From: Prorocentrum cordatum
Lineage: Eukaryota > Sar > Dinophyceae > Prorocentrales > Prorocentraceae
Length of the DNA stretch: 64,000 nucleotides
Reading direction: 5' to 3'
Assembly (NCBI GenBank): GCA_963575745.1
Contig: CAUYUJ010017910.1
Location: 32,187-96,186, forward strand
Shown: piece after piece, positions 55,767 to 64,000 of the stretch
Numbering within the stretch: position 1 is the first letter of the stretch
Layout: every line of letters starts with the position of its first letter
Made by a program: the position numbers and the translations under genes
The notes under the pieces: generated by a model
The model's database searches: none
What the model was told of the DNA's origin: nothing
Seen by the model: only the letters and a program-made list of their open reading frames with translations

Positions 55767-57317
55767 ATGGCGCTTTCGATCGGCGGGCAGGCGTTGCAGC
55801 TGCCGTCTGTGTCGGGAGGCCGCGAGGCCGCGGAACAGCTGTTTACGCTTTTGTGCAACGCGTTCCGGTTGGACCCCAAGGTGGCCACCCACTTGGTGTC
55901 AGTCGCGGGCCTCGAGAGCATGGATGATTTCACACACTTCTTCACGTCGGAGCAGGAAGTCGAAACCAAGGTAATCGAAAAGATCGAGGGCCTTTCTTTC
56001 CCAGGGATTCAAGCGTCGCGGCTGCGCCAGGCCTGGGCCGCGGCGAGGCAGGCCGAAACGATCTCCGACACGCGGAAGAAGCGTGGCGTCGAGGATGATG
56101 ACCTCGATGCGCTCCTGCCCAACAGTGACCTGAAAGACATCCGCGCCAAGTTTTACGCGAGGTATCGCCTGGGGTTCGGGGTCAAGACTGAGCCGTGCGA
56201 TCACTTGGTGAGCAGAATCTCAAAGGAGCTGTCGCGGCGTTTGCTGCAGGCACGCGTTGGCGTTGTGCGCGCTGCGCGCGTCTCCGCGCGGTCGTTCGCG
56301 CGCGCGTCCGCAGGTGCATTCGGTTTTCCGCGTGAAGACGTTGACGCATCAGCTGACCATGACGAGGAAGCGGCAGCGCATTGCGGAGGGGCTAGTCCTC
56401 GTCACAGGGGAGCAAGCGAACGAATTCGACACGGAACCGCGCAGAGACGTGGCAACGTATGTCAATTTGCATCACACACTGATGCTGGCGTACGCGCGTG
56501 CAGGCGCAACAGCGCGCTGTGCATCGCGACGCTGGCGTTTCCAGCGCGCGCGGCGCGTGCAGGCGTCGTCCAGTTGGATCCGCAGCCAGCGGAACCAGAG
56601 GCAATGGATCGCGACAGCACGGATTACGTCGAGGCGCGAACGCGGTGCATCGCGCGCGGCAACCGGCGGTCCGTCGCGCGTCAGGTGCCGCTGGATGTCG
56701 TGCTCGCCTACCACAGGAGGCTCGCACAGTGTGCCACCATCCTTCCCCCGAGTCAGGCCCTCCAGTGGCTGCAACAGCGGGATGAGGAGGAGCGACAGCA
56801 GTGGGTTGACAGGCGCGCCGCGATCCGCGAGCTGCGAGGGGCTAGTGTCGCGAACGTTCCACCGGCGTGCAGGCATCGCCGCACGTCCATGTCGCTGGGA
56901 AAGATCATCAAGGATGTCTTCGAAAGGAGGGAGCACATGTGGGAGATCCCCGCACGCGGCTTCGCACCAGCCCCCGACGCGCGGCCTGCCGCGGACTTCG
57001 CGCGCGGAGCCCCGCGGGGCGCCCCGCCGCCACCTGCGGCGCAGCAGGGAGGCGCGGGTGCAGGGCGCGGGCAGCGCAACCCCAAGGGCGCGCAGAAGGG
57101 ATCGAGCACCGGTTTGGCGACCCACCTCAAGAACGGAAAGGAGCTGTGCAAGAATTTCAATCGGGGGTCGTGCCCGGAGCCCTGCCCGAAGAATCTGGAG
57201 CACGCATGCTCCATGATCGTGAGCAAGAGCGGCCGCGTCTGCGGCATGAGGAATCACTGCGCCGCCGTGTGCCGCAAGGCGCCGATCCCGGAGCAGGGCG
57301 CGTTGTCGCAGTATTGA
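55767..57317 (+). CDS. gag-like protein of the DIRS-like element with two putative mini-introns
   Basis: The start is taken at ATG 55,767 (CGCGATGG), which aligns with the recombinase start; an upstream in-frame ATG at 55,743 exists. Residues 40-95 (GLESMDDFTHFFTSE, then RQAWAAARQAE) are the shared N-terminal module. The continuous frame turns into poor Arg/Ala/Ser sequence at 56,250-56,562. There the next frame is far more protein-like (KTLTHQLTMTRKRQRIAEGL, YVNLHHTLMLAYARAG). Removing 56,250-56,313 and 56,504-56,562 joins all good segments. The C-terminus is Gly/Ala/Pro-rich, then a Cys/His cluster (CKNFNRGSCPEPC, HAC, CGMRNHCAAVC) typical of nucleic-acid-binding Gag. It ends in TGA, but the same frame runs open into RT. 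Confidence 0.65.
   Translation: MALSIGGQALQLPSVSGGREAAEQLFTLLCNAFRLDPKVATHLVSVAGLESMDDFTHFFTSEQEVETKVIEKIEGLSFPGIQASRLRQAWAAARQAETISDTRKKRGVEDDDLDALLPNSDLKDIRAKFYARYRLGFGVKTEPCDHLVSRISKELSRRLLQARVGVVRAARVSARSFARASAGAFGFPREDVDASADHDEEAAAHCGGASPRHRGASERIRHGTAQRRGNVCQFASHTDAGVRACRRNSALCIATLAFPARAARAGVVQLDPQPAEPEAMDRDSTDYVEARTRCIARGNRRSVARQVPLDVVLAYHRRLAQCATILPPSQALQWLQQRDEEERQQWVDRRAAIRELRGASVANVPPACRHRRTSMSLGKIIKDVFERREHMWEIPARGFAPAPDARPAADFARGAPRGAPPPPAAQQGGAGAGRGQRNPKGAQKGSSTGLATHLKNGKELCKNFNRGSCPEPCPKNLEHACSMIVSKSGRVCGMRNHCAAVCRKAPIPEQGALSQY
56250..56313 (+). other. putative 64-base GC-AG mini-intron in gag
   Basis: CTGCAG precedes GCACGCGTTGG, and the segment ends GCGTCCGCAG before GTGCATTCG. 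CAGG occurs at both borders. Removal shifts the frame by one into a clearly protein-like stretch. Confidence 0.45.
56504..56562 (+). other. putative 59-base GC-AG mini-intron in gag
   Basis: GCGTGCAGGCG is present at both borders. The segment GCGCAACAG...GCGTGCAG removes 59 bases and restores the original frame (64 + 59 = 123). The border repeat is what direct-repeat-flanked introners show. Confidence 0.45.
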
Positions 57318-59900
57318 AGGGGCCCCGCCAGGGCGGAGGACAGCGCCGAGGCAGGGGGGCACGTTGCCTGTCCAGCGGAGCACGGCTTCTTTGCGCCAGC
57401 GCAGGCGGGCGCACCCAGCGCCCAGCCAGGTTTCCGCGCGCAGCAAGCGCGCGTTCTCGGCCAGGCGCAATCAGCGCAGTCATCGGGCGAGCAGGAGTCC
57501 GATGTGTCGGCACCGCAGGCGCGAGCGCATCAGCGCGGGGCGCCGAGCGACGGCGCGTCTTCGTTTGCGCAGGCGCCACGGGTATCGAGGCACTTCCCCG
57601 TGATGTGGTCGCAGCGCCAATTGCGGCAGTGCGTCGTCAGCATGTTCCCCAGGGAATGGCTGAGCAGTTTTGTTTTTCCGTCATTGGAAGATCTAGTCAA
57701 TCAGTCGCCGTTCGTGGATTTCGCAAAGTGGCTAGACGAGCGCAGCATCGCTGGACCAGTTGGCAGCACGGCAGGCCAGGGCACGTCTGCCATGCTGGAA
57801 GCCGCGGCGGGGCGACAGGCCGGGGCGCTCTCGGCCAAGCACGCGTTGCCGCCTCTCCTGGGCCACAGCCGGGATGAGGAAGAGCATTTCCGCGCCGCGG
57901 TTGATTTCGCGAAGCGGGGGAAGTTACCGTTCGATGAGGACGTTGCTGCTCCGCATGACTTGAAATTTGCGGCGGAGTCCACCGCCGCAGAGCTGCGCGA
58001 CTTGAGGGAGTTTCGGTTGCGCAGCATGCACGCGCTGCAAGAGCTTAGTCGCCGGTGCAAGCCCCTCACGGCGGAGCTCTTGAAGTGGCAGAGTCCGACT
58101 GTGCGCGCCGTGGCGGGGCATATTCACGCCGGACTCATTGCCGTGCTGGTGGTGCTCGCGCGGTGGCCAGACCAAAAGCTGGCGTTGCGCTTTGTCACCG
58201 GCTTTGGCATCACTGGCGTAATGGAGAATACGGGTGCTTTTGAACCATCCGAGTATGAAGCTCCCATGCCCGTGCACTCGCTGCTTGGAGAGTCCAAAGT
58301 CTTGCTGGCGGAACTGGATCGCCAGCGCGCGAGTGAGGAGGGCCAATTTCTCTGGGATAGCTGCGAGGAAGAGTGCAAGAAAGGCTGGGCGGCACCGCTG
58401 CGAAGCAAGTCGGACATTGATGCGGAGTTCGGCGCGGGGCAGTGGGCGCCGATTCCTGCGTTTTGCCATATTCAGCCTTCTGGAAAAAGGAGGAGAATCG
58501 ACGACGGGCGTCGGGGTAGGCAGAACGAAGCGACGGCATTTTGTGAGCGGCAAAGAATGTGTACGCCATTCCAGCCTGTCATCGATGCGAGGGTGGTCCG
58601 GCAAGCGTGTGCGGACGCTGGTGCCGACGTGGCCCGCGAGAGGCTCGTGTCGGGGGGCGAAGATTTGCCGTCGGCCTATCGCTCAGTCCCTGTGCACCCA
58701 GATCACTTGCGCTTGAACGTCGTGGCGGTCCGCGATCCTGTCACGGGAGAATGGAGGTTCCAGGTGGCGTGGGCGTTGCTTTTCGGTTTCTCCGCGTCAG
58801 TCATGCAGTTCGCGCGATGGGGAGGATTCCTGCAGGCAGTGCAGCGCCGCGTGTTGTCGCTTTTGCTTGCCATGTATGTGGACGACGCGAATATTACTGA
58901 TTTTGAATCAGCTGGGGGCGCTGGTCAGGAGGCCGCGCAGTGCCTTTGCGCGGAGTTGGGCACGCCTGTGGCTCCCTCGAAGACGAGGAGGATGAGCCCG
59001 TCCGGCGATTTTCTGGGCGTCGTGCACACCTTCGGCCCTTCGCTGGACTCGAATGTCATATCTTTCAGGGCGCGCGACACTCTCGTCGAAAAGGCGAAGA
59101 CGTTCATTGCGGCGAGGCGCAGCGAGGGCAGGCTCACGCCCGGAGACGCCAGCAAGTTGAGAGGCCTCCTCAACTTCATCGCCAGAGCGGCGTGGCACGG
59201 CGTGGGCAAAGCAGGCATGGGGGCTCTGAGGCAACGGCAGTACACAGATCAGCCGCCTTGGACCCTGAGCAACTGCCTGGTGCGCGCCCTCGATTTCTTT
59301 TATATAATTCTGCAAGACATGCCGAGCCGCGTGGCCGAGATCGCGCCGAGAAGCGAGCCTTTGATTCTCATTGCTTCTGACGCGCGCGCTGACAATGACG
59401 CGTGGCCGACAGGGGGGTACGTGTTGTTAGATTGCGCCGACGGCTATCGGCAAGCTGGCTTCTGCGTTTTTGACGGGGCTCTGCTGGGCATGTGGGGCTA
59501 CTGTGAGGAGCGCTTGAGGCAGGGCGGCCAGCCCATCGCGCTGTGTGAGGGCGCGATGCCGCCCATCATCTACCAGCGCCACGCTAAGCGGCTGGCAAAC
59601 CGCCGCGTGCTGTATTTCATAGACAATACCAGCTCTCTGCATTCGTACGTCAAGGGCTGCGCGGTGCCGGCCGCGCTGGATCGGTCGATTGCTTTCACTA
59701 ATTTCTTGGCGAGCCGCCGTTCGATCACCACGTGGTGGGAATTCACGCCTTCGGGGACCAATTGGTCGGACGGGATTTCGAGGCAGCTAGGAAGTGACGC
59801 GTTTGTGAGGCGACATCGATTTCCAGCAAAGCGAATCAGCGTGGACAGTCGTATTTGGACGGGCAGCTTGGAGAGCGCATGGCGCTTCGCCCGCGGGTAG
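57318..59900 (+). CDS. reverse transcriptase-RNase H of the DIRS-like element
   Basis: The open frame begins right after the gag TGA; the first ATG is at 57,504 (798 codons from there). Numbering from that Met, the RT palm has motif A GGEDLPSAYRSVPVHP (Asp 387) and motif C YVDD (458-461) followed by FLGVVH. RNase H follows with ASDARADN (Asp 626), FIDNTSSLHSYVKG (Asp 707) and NWSDGISRQ (Asp 756), the DIRS-type ending. The linker 57,318-57,600 is Ala/Gln-rich with GCGCAGGCG repeats and no protease signature. The frame is intact to the TAG at 59,898. The product would copy element RNA into the circular intermediate. Expression needs UGA readthrough, re-initiation or its own start. No methyltransferase domain was seen. 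Confidence 0.85.
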   Translation, partial: RGPARAEDSAEAGGHVACPAEHGFFAPAQAGAPSAQPGFRAQQARVLGQAQSAQSSGEQESDVSAPQARAHQRGAPSDGASSFAQAPRVSRHFPVMWSQRQLRQCVVSMFPREWLSSFVFPSLEDLVNQSPFVDFAKWLDERSIAGPVGSTAGQGTSAMLEAAAGRQAGALSAKHALPPLLGHSRDEEEHFRAAVDFAKRGKLPFDEDVAAPHDLKFAAESTAAELRDLREFRLRSMHALQELSRRCKPLTAELLKWQSPTVRAVAGHIHAGLIAVLVVLARWPDQKLALRFVTGFGITGVMENTGAFEPSEYEAPMPVHSLLGESKVLLAELDRQRASEEGQFLWDSCEEECKKGWAAPLRSKSDIDAEFGAGQWAPIPAFCHIQPSGKRRRIDDGRRGRQNEATAFCERQRMCTPFQPVIDARVVRQACADAGADVARERLVSGGEDLPSAYRSVPVHPDHLRLNVVAVRDPVTGEWRFQVAWALLFGFSASVMQFARWGGFLQAVQRRVLSLLLAMYVDDANITDFESAGGAGQEAAQCLCAELGTPVAPSKTRRMSPSGDFLGVVHTFGPSLDSNVISFRARDTLVEKAKTFIAARRSEGRLTPGDASKLRGLLNFIARAAWHGVGKAGMGALRQRQYTDQPPWTLSNCLVRALDFFYIILQDMPSRVAEIAPRSEPLILIASDARADNDAWPTGGYVLLDCADGYRQAGFCVFDGALLGMWGYCEERLRQGGQPIALCEGAMPPIIYQRHAKRLANRRVLYFIDNTSSLHSYVKGCAVPAALDRSIAFTNFLASRRSITTWWEFTPSGTNWSDGISRQLGSDAFVRRHRFPAKRISVDSRIWTGSLESAWRFARG

Positions 59901-59996
59901 CCCCCACGTGTGGCTGCGACGCGCCGTTATACATTGTGTTGCTCGGTAAGTGAACAGCGTTGGGTGAGCGAGCGGGGCGTGGGGGTGAGCAGCGTT
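59901..59996 (+). other. short 3' spacer before B1
   Basis: Contains two AGCGTTGGG units; no ORF. Confidence 0.5.
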
Positions 59997-60219
59997 GGGG
60001 GGATCGGCCAGAGGGATGCATCGCCCCTCGGTCGGTCGGCCTCCCGTCAAGGGGATGCATCCCTCCTTGGGGGAGAGCGGCTCCAGCCGCCCCAATGTTG
60101 TTCCCTATGGAAACCCGCTCTCTCTCACCTTAAACCTTACGTTCACTCCAACCAGCAAAAACAATGCTTTTGGTCCCTCGGACCCAGTCTAGTAGCTAAG
60201 GTGGGCGCGTAGATTATGG
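59997..60219 (+). repeat. split direct repeat B1
   Basis: 223 bases from GGGGGGATCGGCCAGAGGG to GGCGCGTAGATTATGG, identical by eye to B2. Its last TGG overlaps the first three bases of A2, so B and A meet at a shared TGG. Confidence 0.95.
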
Positions 60220-60429
60220 GTGCACTTTAGGCCCGGGCAGGCATGGGTGAGTGCTTCATAATGTACGCGCGCGGACACCTTGGAAACGTCGCCCGCGCAT
60301 GCAGCTCGGGGCGCAGGGGCGAAGAGAGGGGGGGGGCGCCCCCCCCCTTTGCTGCCCGCGCCGAGGGGCTGCGAGGAAGGGGGGGCGACGGGCCGCGGTG
60401 GCCGCGCTCACCTTGCGATTTGATTTTTC
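60217..60429 (+). repeat. split direct repeat A2
   Basis: Same as A1 with one extra T. Directly adjacent to B1, giving the B-A junction expected of a circular intermediate template. Confidence 0.95.
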
Positions 60430-60588
60430 CCACCCTCCCGCCCTGGGTTTGCATTCAGCAAGCTGGGGGGGGGCCAAGAGGGTAAGCGAAGCGACGAAGC
60501 CTCGAGCGCGACACTTCGCGCATGAGGGATGCATCTCCCCTCCGTGGTTGGTCGCGCATGAGGGAGGCATTTCCCCTCTGTTACAAGG
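60430..60588 (+). other. spacer between A2 and B2
   Basis: Two units of about 33 bases with GCGCATGAGGGATGCATC and GCGCATGAGGGAGGCATT. The GGATGCAT motif also occurs twice in B. Confidence 0.6.
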
Positions 60589-60811
60589 GGGGGGATCGGC
60601 CAGAGGGATGCATCGCCCCTCGGTCGGTCGGCCTCCCGTCAAGGGGATGCATCCCTCCTTGGGGGAGAGCGGCTCCAGCCGCCCCAATGTTGTTCCCTAT
60701 GGAAACCCGCTCTCTCTCACCTTAAACCTTACGTTCACTCCAACCAGCAAAAACAATGCTTTTGGTCCCTCGGACCCAGTCTAGTAGCTAAGGTGGGCGC
60801 GTAGATTATGG
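60589..60811 (+). repeat. split direct repeat B2
   Basis: Right terminus of the element, identical to B1. It is followed immediately by TGGTGGTGG and a GAG array. Confidence 0.95.
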
Positions 60812-61165
60812 TGGTGGTGGTGGTGGTGAGGAGGAGGAGGAGGAGGAGGAGGAGAAGGAGGAATAGGAGGAAGAGTTGGAGGAGGAGGAGGCGGAGGAGG
60901 AGGAGGAGAAAGAGGAGGAGGAGGAGGAGGAGGAGGAGGAGGAGGAGGAGAGGAGGAGGAGGAGGAGGAGGAGGAGGAGGAGGGAGGAGGAGGAGAGGAG
61001 AGGAGGAGGAGGAGGAGGAGGAGGAGGAGGAAGGAGGAGGAGGAGGAGGAGGAGGAGGAGGAGGAGGAGGAGGAGGAGGAGGAGGAGGAGGAGGAGGAGG
61101 AGGAGGAGGAGGAGAGGAGGAGGAGGAGGAGGAGGAGGAGGAGGAGGAGGAGGAGGAGGCGCACC
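60812..61165. repeat. (TGG)n then (GAG)n array
   Basis: GGT triplets for 20 bases, then GAG to 61,158. Confidence 0.95.
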
Positions 61166-61599
61166 CTGACATCCGAGGGCCCGATCTTTCAGTCGGGGGC
61201 CCCCGGGGTCGCGACCCCTCCCCCGGGGGGTTGCCGTGCATCCCCGGCAGACTGTCGTGACTGTCCTGGGGCCCGCGGGCGGCCTCCGTGGCCCGAAGCG
61301 CAGATCCGCTCGCTTCCAAGAAGGCCGCCCCCGCTCCGTGCCGCCCCCGCGTGCGCCCCGCTCCTCCCTGCCCCCTCCCCGCACGCCCCCCGGCGGCGGT
61401 CGGAGTTCTCTCCGCGGTGCCTGCCCGATGCCGCGGATCGGCTCGTCGCAAGGACCGAGGCCCTTTGGCGGGGCCTCCTTTTCCTGCTAGCTGCTCCTGC
61501 CTCCTCCGACGTCTTCCTCCTCTTCCTCCTCCTCCTCCTCCCTCCTACCTCCTCCTCCTACCTCCTCTCTTTCTCCTACCTCCTCGTGCCTCCACCTCC
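61166..61599. other. GC-rich then CTC-rich sequence, no gene
   Basis: 61,500-61,590 is a CTC/CTA tract on the plus strand. Confidence 0.35.
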
Positions 61600-62290
61600 G
61601 TCCCTTTTTCCTTGCAGTTTTGCCTTAGACGTCCTCCCGATGCATGACTTCCGGACTTTGACATTGCCAATGGTTGCGCGGATGGCAGGTGTGGAGGGTG
61701 AGGCAAGATGTCGGTGCGAAGCACGGTCTTGCACTCCACTGGAGCACACCTTAAAACTCGCCAGACACGGCGGCGAGAAAACTATTGTAATTTGATGGAG
61801 GACCGCGAACTTGTAGGCGAGAGAGTGCTTGGCAAGCTGGCGCCGCCGCCCAGTGGCAGCAGCGTGAACATCGCTCGGCACGCCGGCGGGGATGTCCCAC
61901 GCTGCGCGAATCCACCCGTTTGGCAGCAGGGCCGAACGCTCAGATTCGGGTAGCGCCGTGGCGAGCTCCGGCAGCCGCAGGCCACGCCTGTGTCTGCTTG
62001 TCTCGGTGGCAGGGCGCTGCCAGGGGATGAACCTCGTGGCGGCCCTGGTGCGGCACACGGCGCCATCCTGGACCACAGTGTCGTCGACGACGTGGTGGAG
62101 GCGGTCCAGGCTGGGCTCGCCCCCGACGACGCACCGCCAGGCCCAGCTGTGATCTGGGCCGTTTTCCGTAGCTGTCCAGGAGGCCCCAGGGTACCTTCCC
62201 ATCGAGGCTGAGGATGTCGACCACGTCCTGCCCGATGACTTTCGCCTCGCCGGCCTCGATCATCCCTTAGGCCTCGCCTCGCCAGTTCCA
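61600..62290 (-). pseudogene. decayed protein-coding fragment, family unknown
   Basis: On the minus strand one frame gives MIEAGEAKVIGQDVVDILSL and GKVPWGLLDSYGK (62,263-62,165). A one-base shift continues with DHSWAWRCVVGGEPSLDRLH, LHHVVDDTVVQDGAV and LLPNGWIRAAWDIPAG down to about 61,800. The split of a clearly protein-like sequence over two frames indicates a pseudogene or a short unseen intron. Not recognised; either a host gene remnant or a mobile-element fragment. Confidence 0.4.
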
Positions 62291-62379
62291 CGGATGGGGG
62301 GGGGCGCGGTTCTAAAGTTTCCAATAATTCAGCGGATGTAGAGGGTCGTTTTCAAATTGACTTGCCCCAGCGCCGTGTA

Positions 62380-62770
62380 CACTCGTTTTAAACGTTTCGA
62401 ACAGTTACCCAGATGGAGGGGTGGGGTTCAAAATCGCGCGCATTCGTCTTCAACGCTTCCAGCAGTTACACGGGTGGAGGGTATGGTGATTCAAAATGTG
62501 GCTCTCGCCTTAGCGCCAGGCGCATTCGTCTCATCAGTATCAAGCATTTGCACGCATGGAGGGCGGCTCCTTTTCAAAATGTGGCTCTCGCCTCAGTGCC
62601 GAGCACATTAGTGCTAAACGTCCCACAGCTACACGGATAGAGGGCGATTCTTTTGTCAGGGTAGAGCATGTGCTTTCTCGATCCCCATGATGAGACATTT
62701 AACCAGGTGCGACAGGGACACGGATGAAGGGTGATCTTTTTCAAACCGGGGCTGTAGCTTGAAACTTGTT
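62380..62770 (-). repeat. 83-bp tandem satellite, array 2 (inverted)
   Basis: TCAAAATGTGGCTCTCGCCT at 62,491 and 62,574 is exactly 83 bases apart and is the reverse complement of the core at 48.8-49.2 kb. Four to five diverged units with ACACGGATGGAGGG. Confidence 0.85.
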
Positions 62771-63156
62771 TACGCTGAGAGCTTGATAGAATTTGCATGG
62801 GTTGGTGACGTCTTTTTCTCAAAGCGGGATTCTCGCTGGACATTTCTTTGGGCTTCATCATTCTACCTCGTCGCCGTTTTGGGTCTAAACATGGATTACA
62901 TCTCTTTTCTTAAAACAAAGTGGCCCTCGCTGAAGTTGCGAGACCACTGGGCGCTCGTTTTTCAGGCGGGCACTTCCCGCCGTGAAAACGGGTGCATCGT
63001 TGATGTATCTTGGGTTCGCCTTGGTCCTTCTCGCGTCTTCTCTTACCTCCTACCTCCTCTCGCCTCCTCCTCCTCCTCCTCCTCCTCCTCCTCCTCCTCC
63101 TCCTCATGCTGACGCTCGGAGACTCCTTCGCACGCGCGGCTGCCTGACATGATGAG
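62771..63156. other. unassigned, with (CTC)n at 63,064-63,107
   Basis: The CTC tract lies about 50 bases upstream of the next exon, again on the intron side. Confidence 0.4.
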
Positions 63157-63335
63157 GAGCTGCGCCAGGACAAGGGCTGTTGGGTTTCGCGGGCGATGAA
63201 GAGAGGTACCGGGTGCAGCTCGACCGTGGAGAGTTTCTGGAATTCAGACATTTGCTCCGCAGCGTAGACGACGATGGCAGCAGCGACGCCAGAAGGATGC
63301 TGGGGACCAGCCCCTTTGATCTGAGCGTCGAGTGA
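63157..63335 (+). CDS. host gene terminal exon, product unknown
   Basis: The acceptor GATGAG precedes a frame with GLLGFAGDEERYRVQLDRGE, then FLEFRHLLRSVDDDG and RRMLGTSPFDLSVE before TGA. Charged, mixed composition and an in-frame stop just upstream support a spliced C-terminal exon. An upstream CTC tract mirrors the exons at 3.87 and 42.4 kb. Family unknown. Confidence 0.45.
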
Positions 63336-64000
63336 GGGTGCGGCTGTATTTTGCTTTCGATGCAGTCGCTTGTGTATGTTATCTGAGCATGTTTGTCCTA
63401 GTGTCGCGTTGTCTTCTCGAGTGCTGCGTCTCGCATGCATTACTCCTCCGTTGCATTGTCTTTAACGCGTCTGCCACTGCTTTGCTTGCCATTGGGGCCT
63501 TGGGACTCTGCTGGGCATGGTATCGTAATTGGGTCGGGTCGGCCGTTTCTCTCGGCCGAGTGTATTCCTCCTCCTCCTCCTCTTCCTCCTCCTCCTCCTC
63601 CTCCTCTTCCTCCTTCTCGTACTACTGCGTCCTACCTCCTCGCGCCTCTTCCTTCTTCTCCGCGCGCCTCCTCCTCTTTGGTATTGCCAACTCCTCCTCC
63701 TCCTCCTCCTCTTTCTTCTCTTATCTCCTCCTCCTCCTTCTCCTCCTATCTCTTCTTCCCTATGCGCGTCCCCCGCGCCCGCGGTCCTCCTCACGGTGTC
63801 CAGTGACCTGCGTGTCCGTAGGGTGCCGCTTGGAGCGTGCCGATCATACAACCCTGATTGGATGGTAGGTCATGGCAGCTTTCGCTTATCTTGCATTGGA
63901 CGTGTCTCGGCGAATAGTGTCTGATAGCACCCTATAGCACCCAATAGTTTTCAAAGAGCGCCGAAGCGTGCCCACATGTCGCCCACTAGCACCCAATGGC
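63336..64000. other. 3' flank with CTC tracts; no gene
   Basis: 63,565-63,765 is CTC-rich. The last 90 bases repeat TAGCACCCAATAG units, similar in style to the array at 34.9 kb. Confidence 0.4.

Larger units (their letters stand above)
52225..60811 (+). mobile_element. DIRS-order retrotransposon with split direct repeats (8.6 kb)
   Basis: Structure A1 (52,225-52,436), YR ORF, gag-like ORF, RT-RNase H ORF, B1 (59,997-60,219), A2 (60,217-60,429), spacer, B2 (60,589-60,811). Split direct repeats plus a tyrosine recombinase and no integrase or protease define the DIRS order, with Ngaro/PAT-like repeat topology. These elements are thought to integrate a circular DNA by site-specific recombination without TSD. 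Consistent with that, the left flank ends CATGGTGG and the right flank starts TGGTGG, with no other duplication. B1 and B2 are identical and A1/A2 differ by one T, so the insertion is young, yet the ORFs carry stops. The gene order YR-gag-RT, all on one strand, is atypical. Confidence 0.85.

Noticed and set aside
52225-60429. A1/A2 as LTRs of a Ty3- or Copia-type element
   Set aside because: The second A copy is internal to B1 and B2, there is no integrase or protease, and the recombinase is of the tyrosine type; split direct repeats explain the layout better.

Overview
The window looks like nuclear DNA of a dinoflagellate or a close alveolate. The grounds are GC-rich sequence dominated by long degenerate microsatellites, very short exon-like blocks separated by repeats, putative GC-AG introns, and retroelement proteins of types I associate with dinoflagellate genomes. 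This assignment is inference: no rRNA, spliced leader or organellar marker is present.

Layout. 1-12.2 kb: mini- and microsatellites, two C-terminal exons of a host gene (3.87-4.19 kb), a decayed LINE 3' end with RNase H (4.25-5.37 kb), a 1.5-kb GAC/GCC array, and two small MITEs with 8-bp target-site duplications (TSDs) at 10.7-11.05 kb. 12.2-18.1 kb: a decayed minus-strand retroelement with an RT (YVDD) and a GIY-YIG endonuclease, bracketed by 250-bp direct repeats (Penelope-like). 18.1-30 kb: dispersed repeats, two oppositely oriented copies (19.4-20.6 and 22.4-23.4 kb) of a minisatellite-filled TIR element each with its own perfect 8-bp TSD, host exons near 24.0-24.3 and 25.5 kb, and a third MITE. 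30-52 kb: mostly simple-sequence arrays with isolated host exons at 32.4, 33.0, 36.6-37.2, 42.4, 45.6 (small-GTPase-like P-loop) and 50.1 kb. 52.2-60.8 kb: an 8.6-kb DIRS-order retroelement, the centrepiece of the window. 60.8-64 kb: more arrays, a decayed minus-strand ORF, a satellite shared with 48.8 kb, and a terminal exon.

The DIRS-like element has split direct repeats in the order A1 - ORFs - B1 - A2 - B2. Both repeat pairs are nearly or fully identical, so the insertion is recent. It carries a tyrosine recombinase, a Gag-like protein ending in a Cys/His cluster, and an RT-RNase H, all on the plus strand in the unusual order YR-gag-RT. Recombinase and Gag share an N-terminal module. Two in-frame UGA codons (inside YR and between gag and RT), two putative mini-introns in gag, and a dense set of GGCGC-N5-GCGCC palindromes make this copy unusual.

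Host gene content is sparse. Exons are called only from protein-like reading frames with plausible splice borders, and none of the host genes could be named with confidence.
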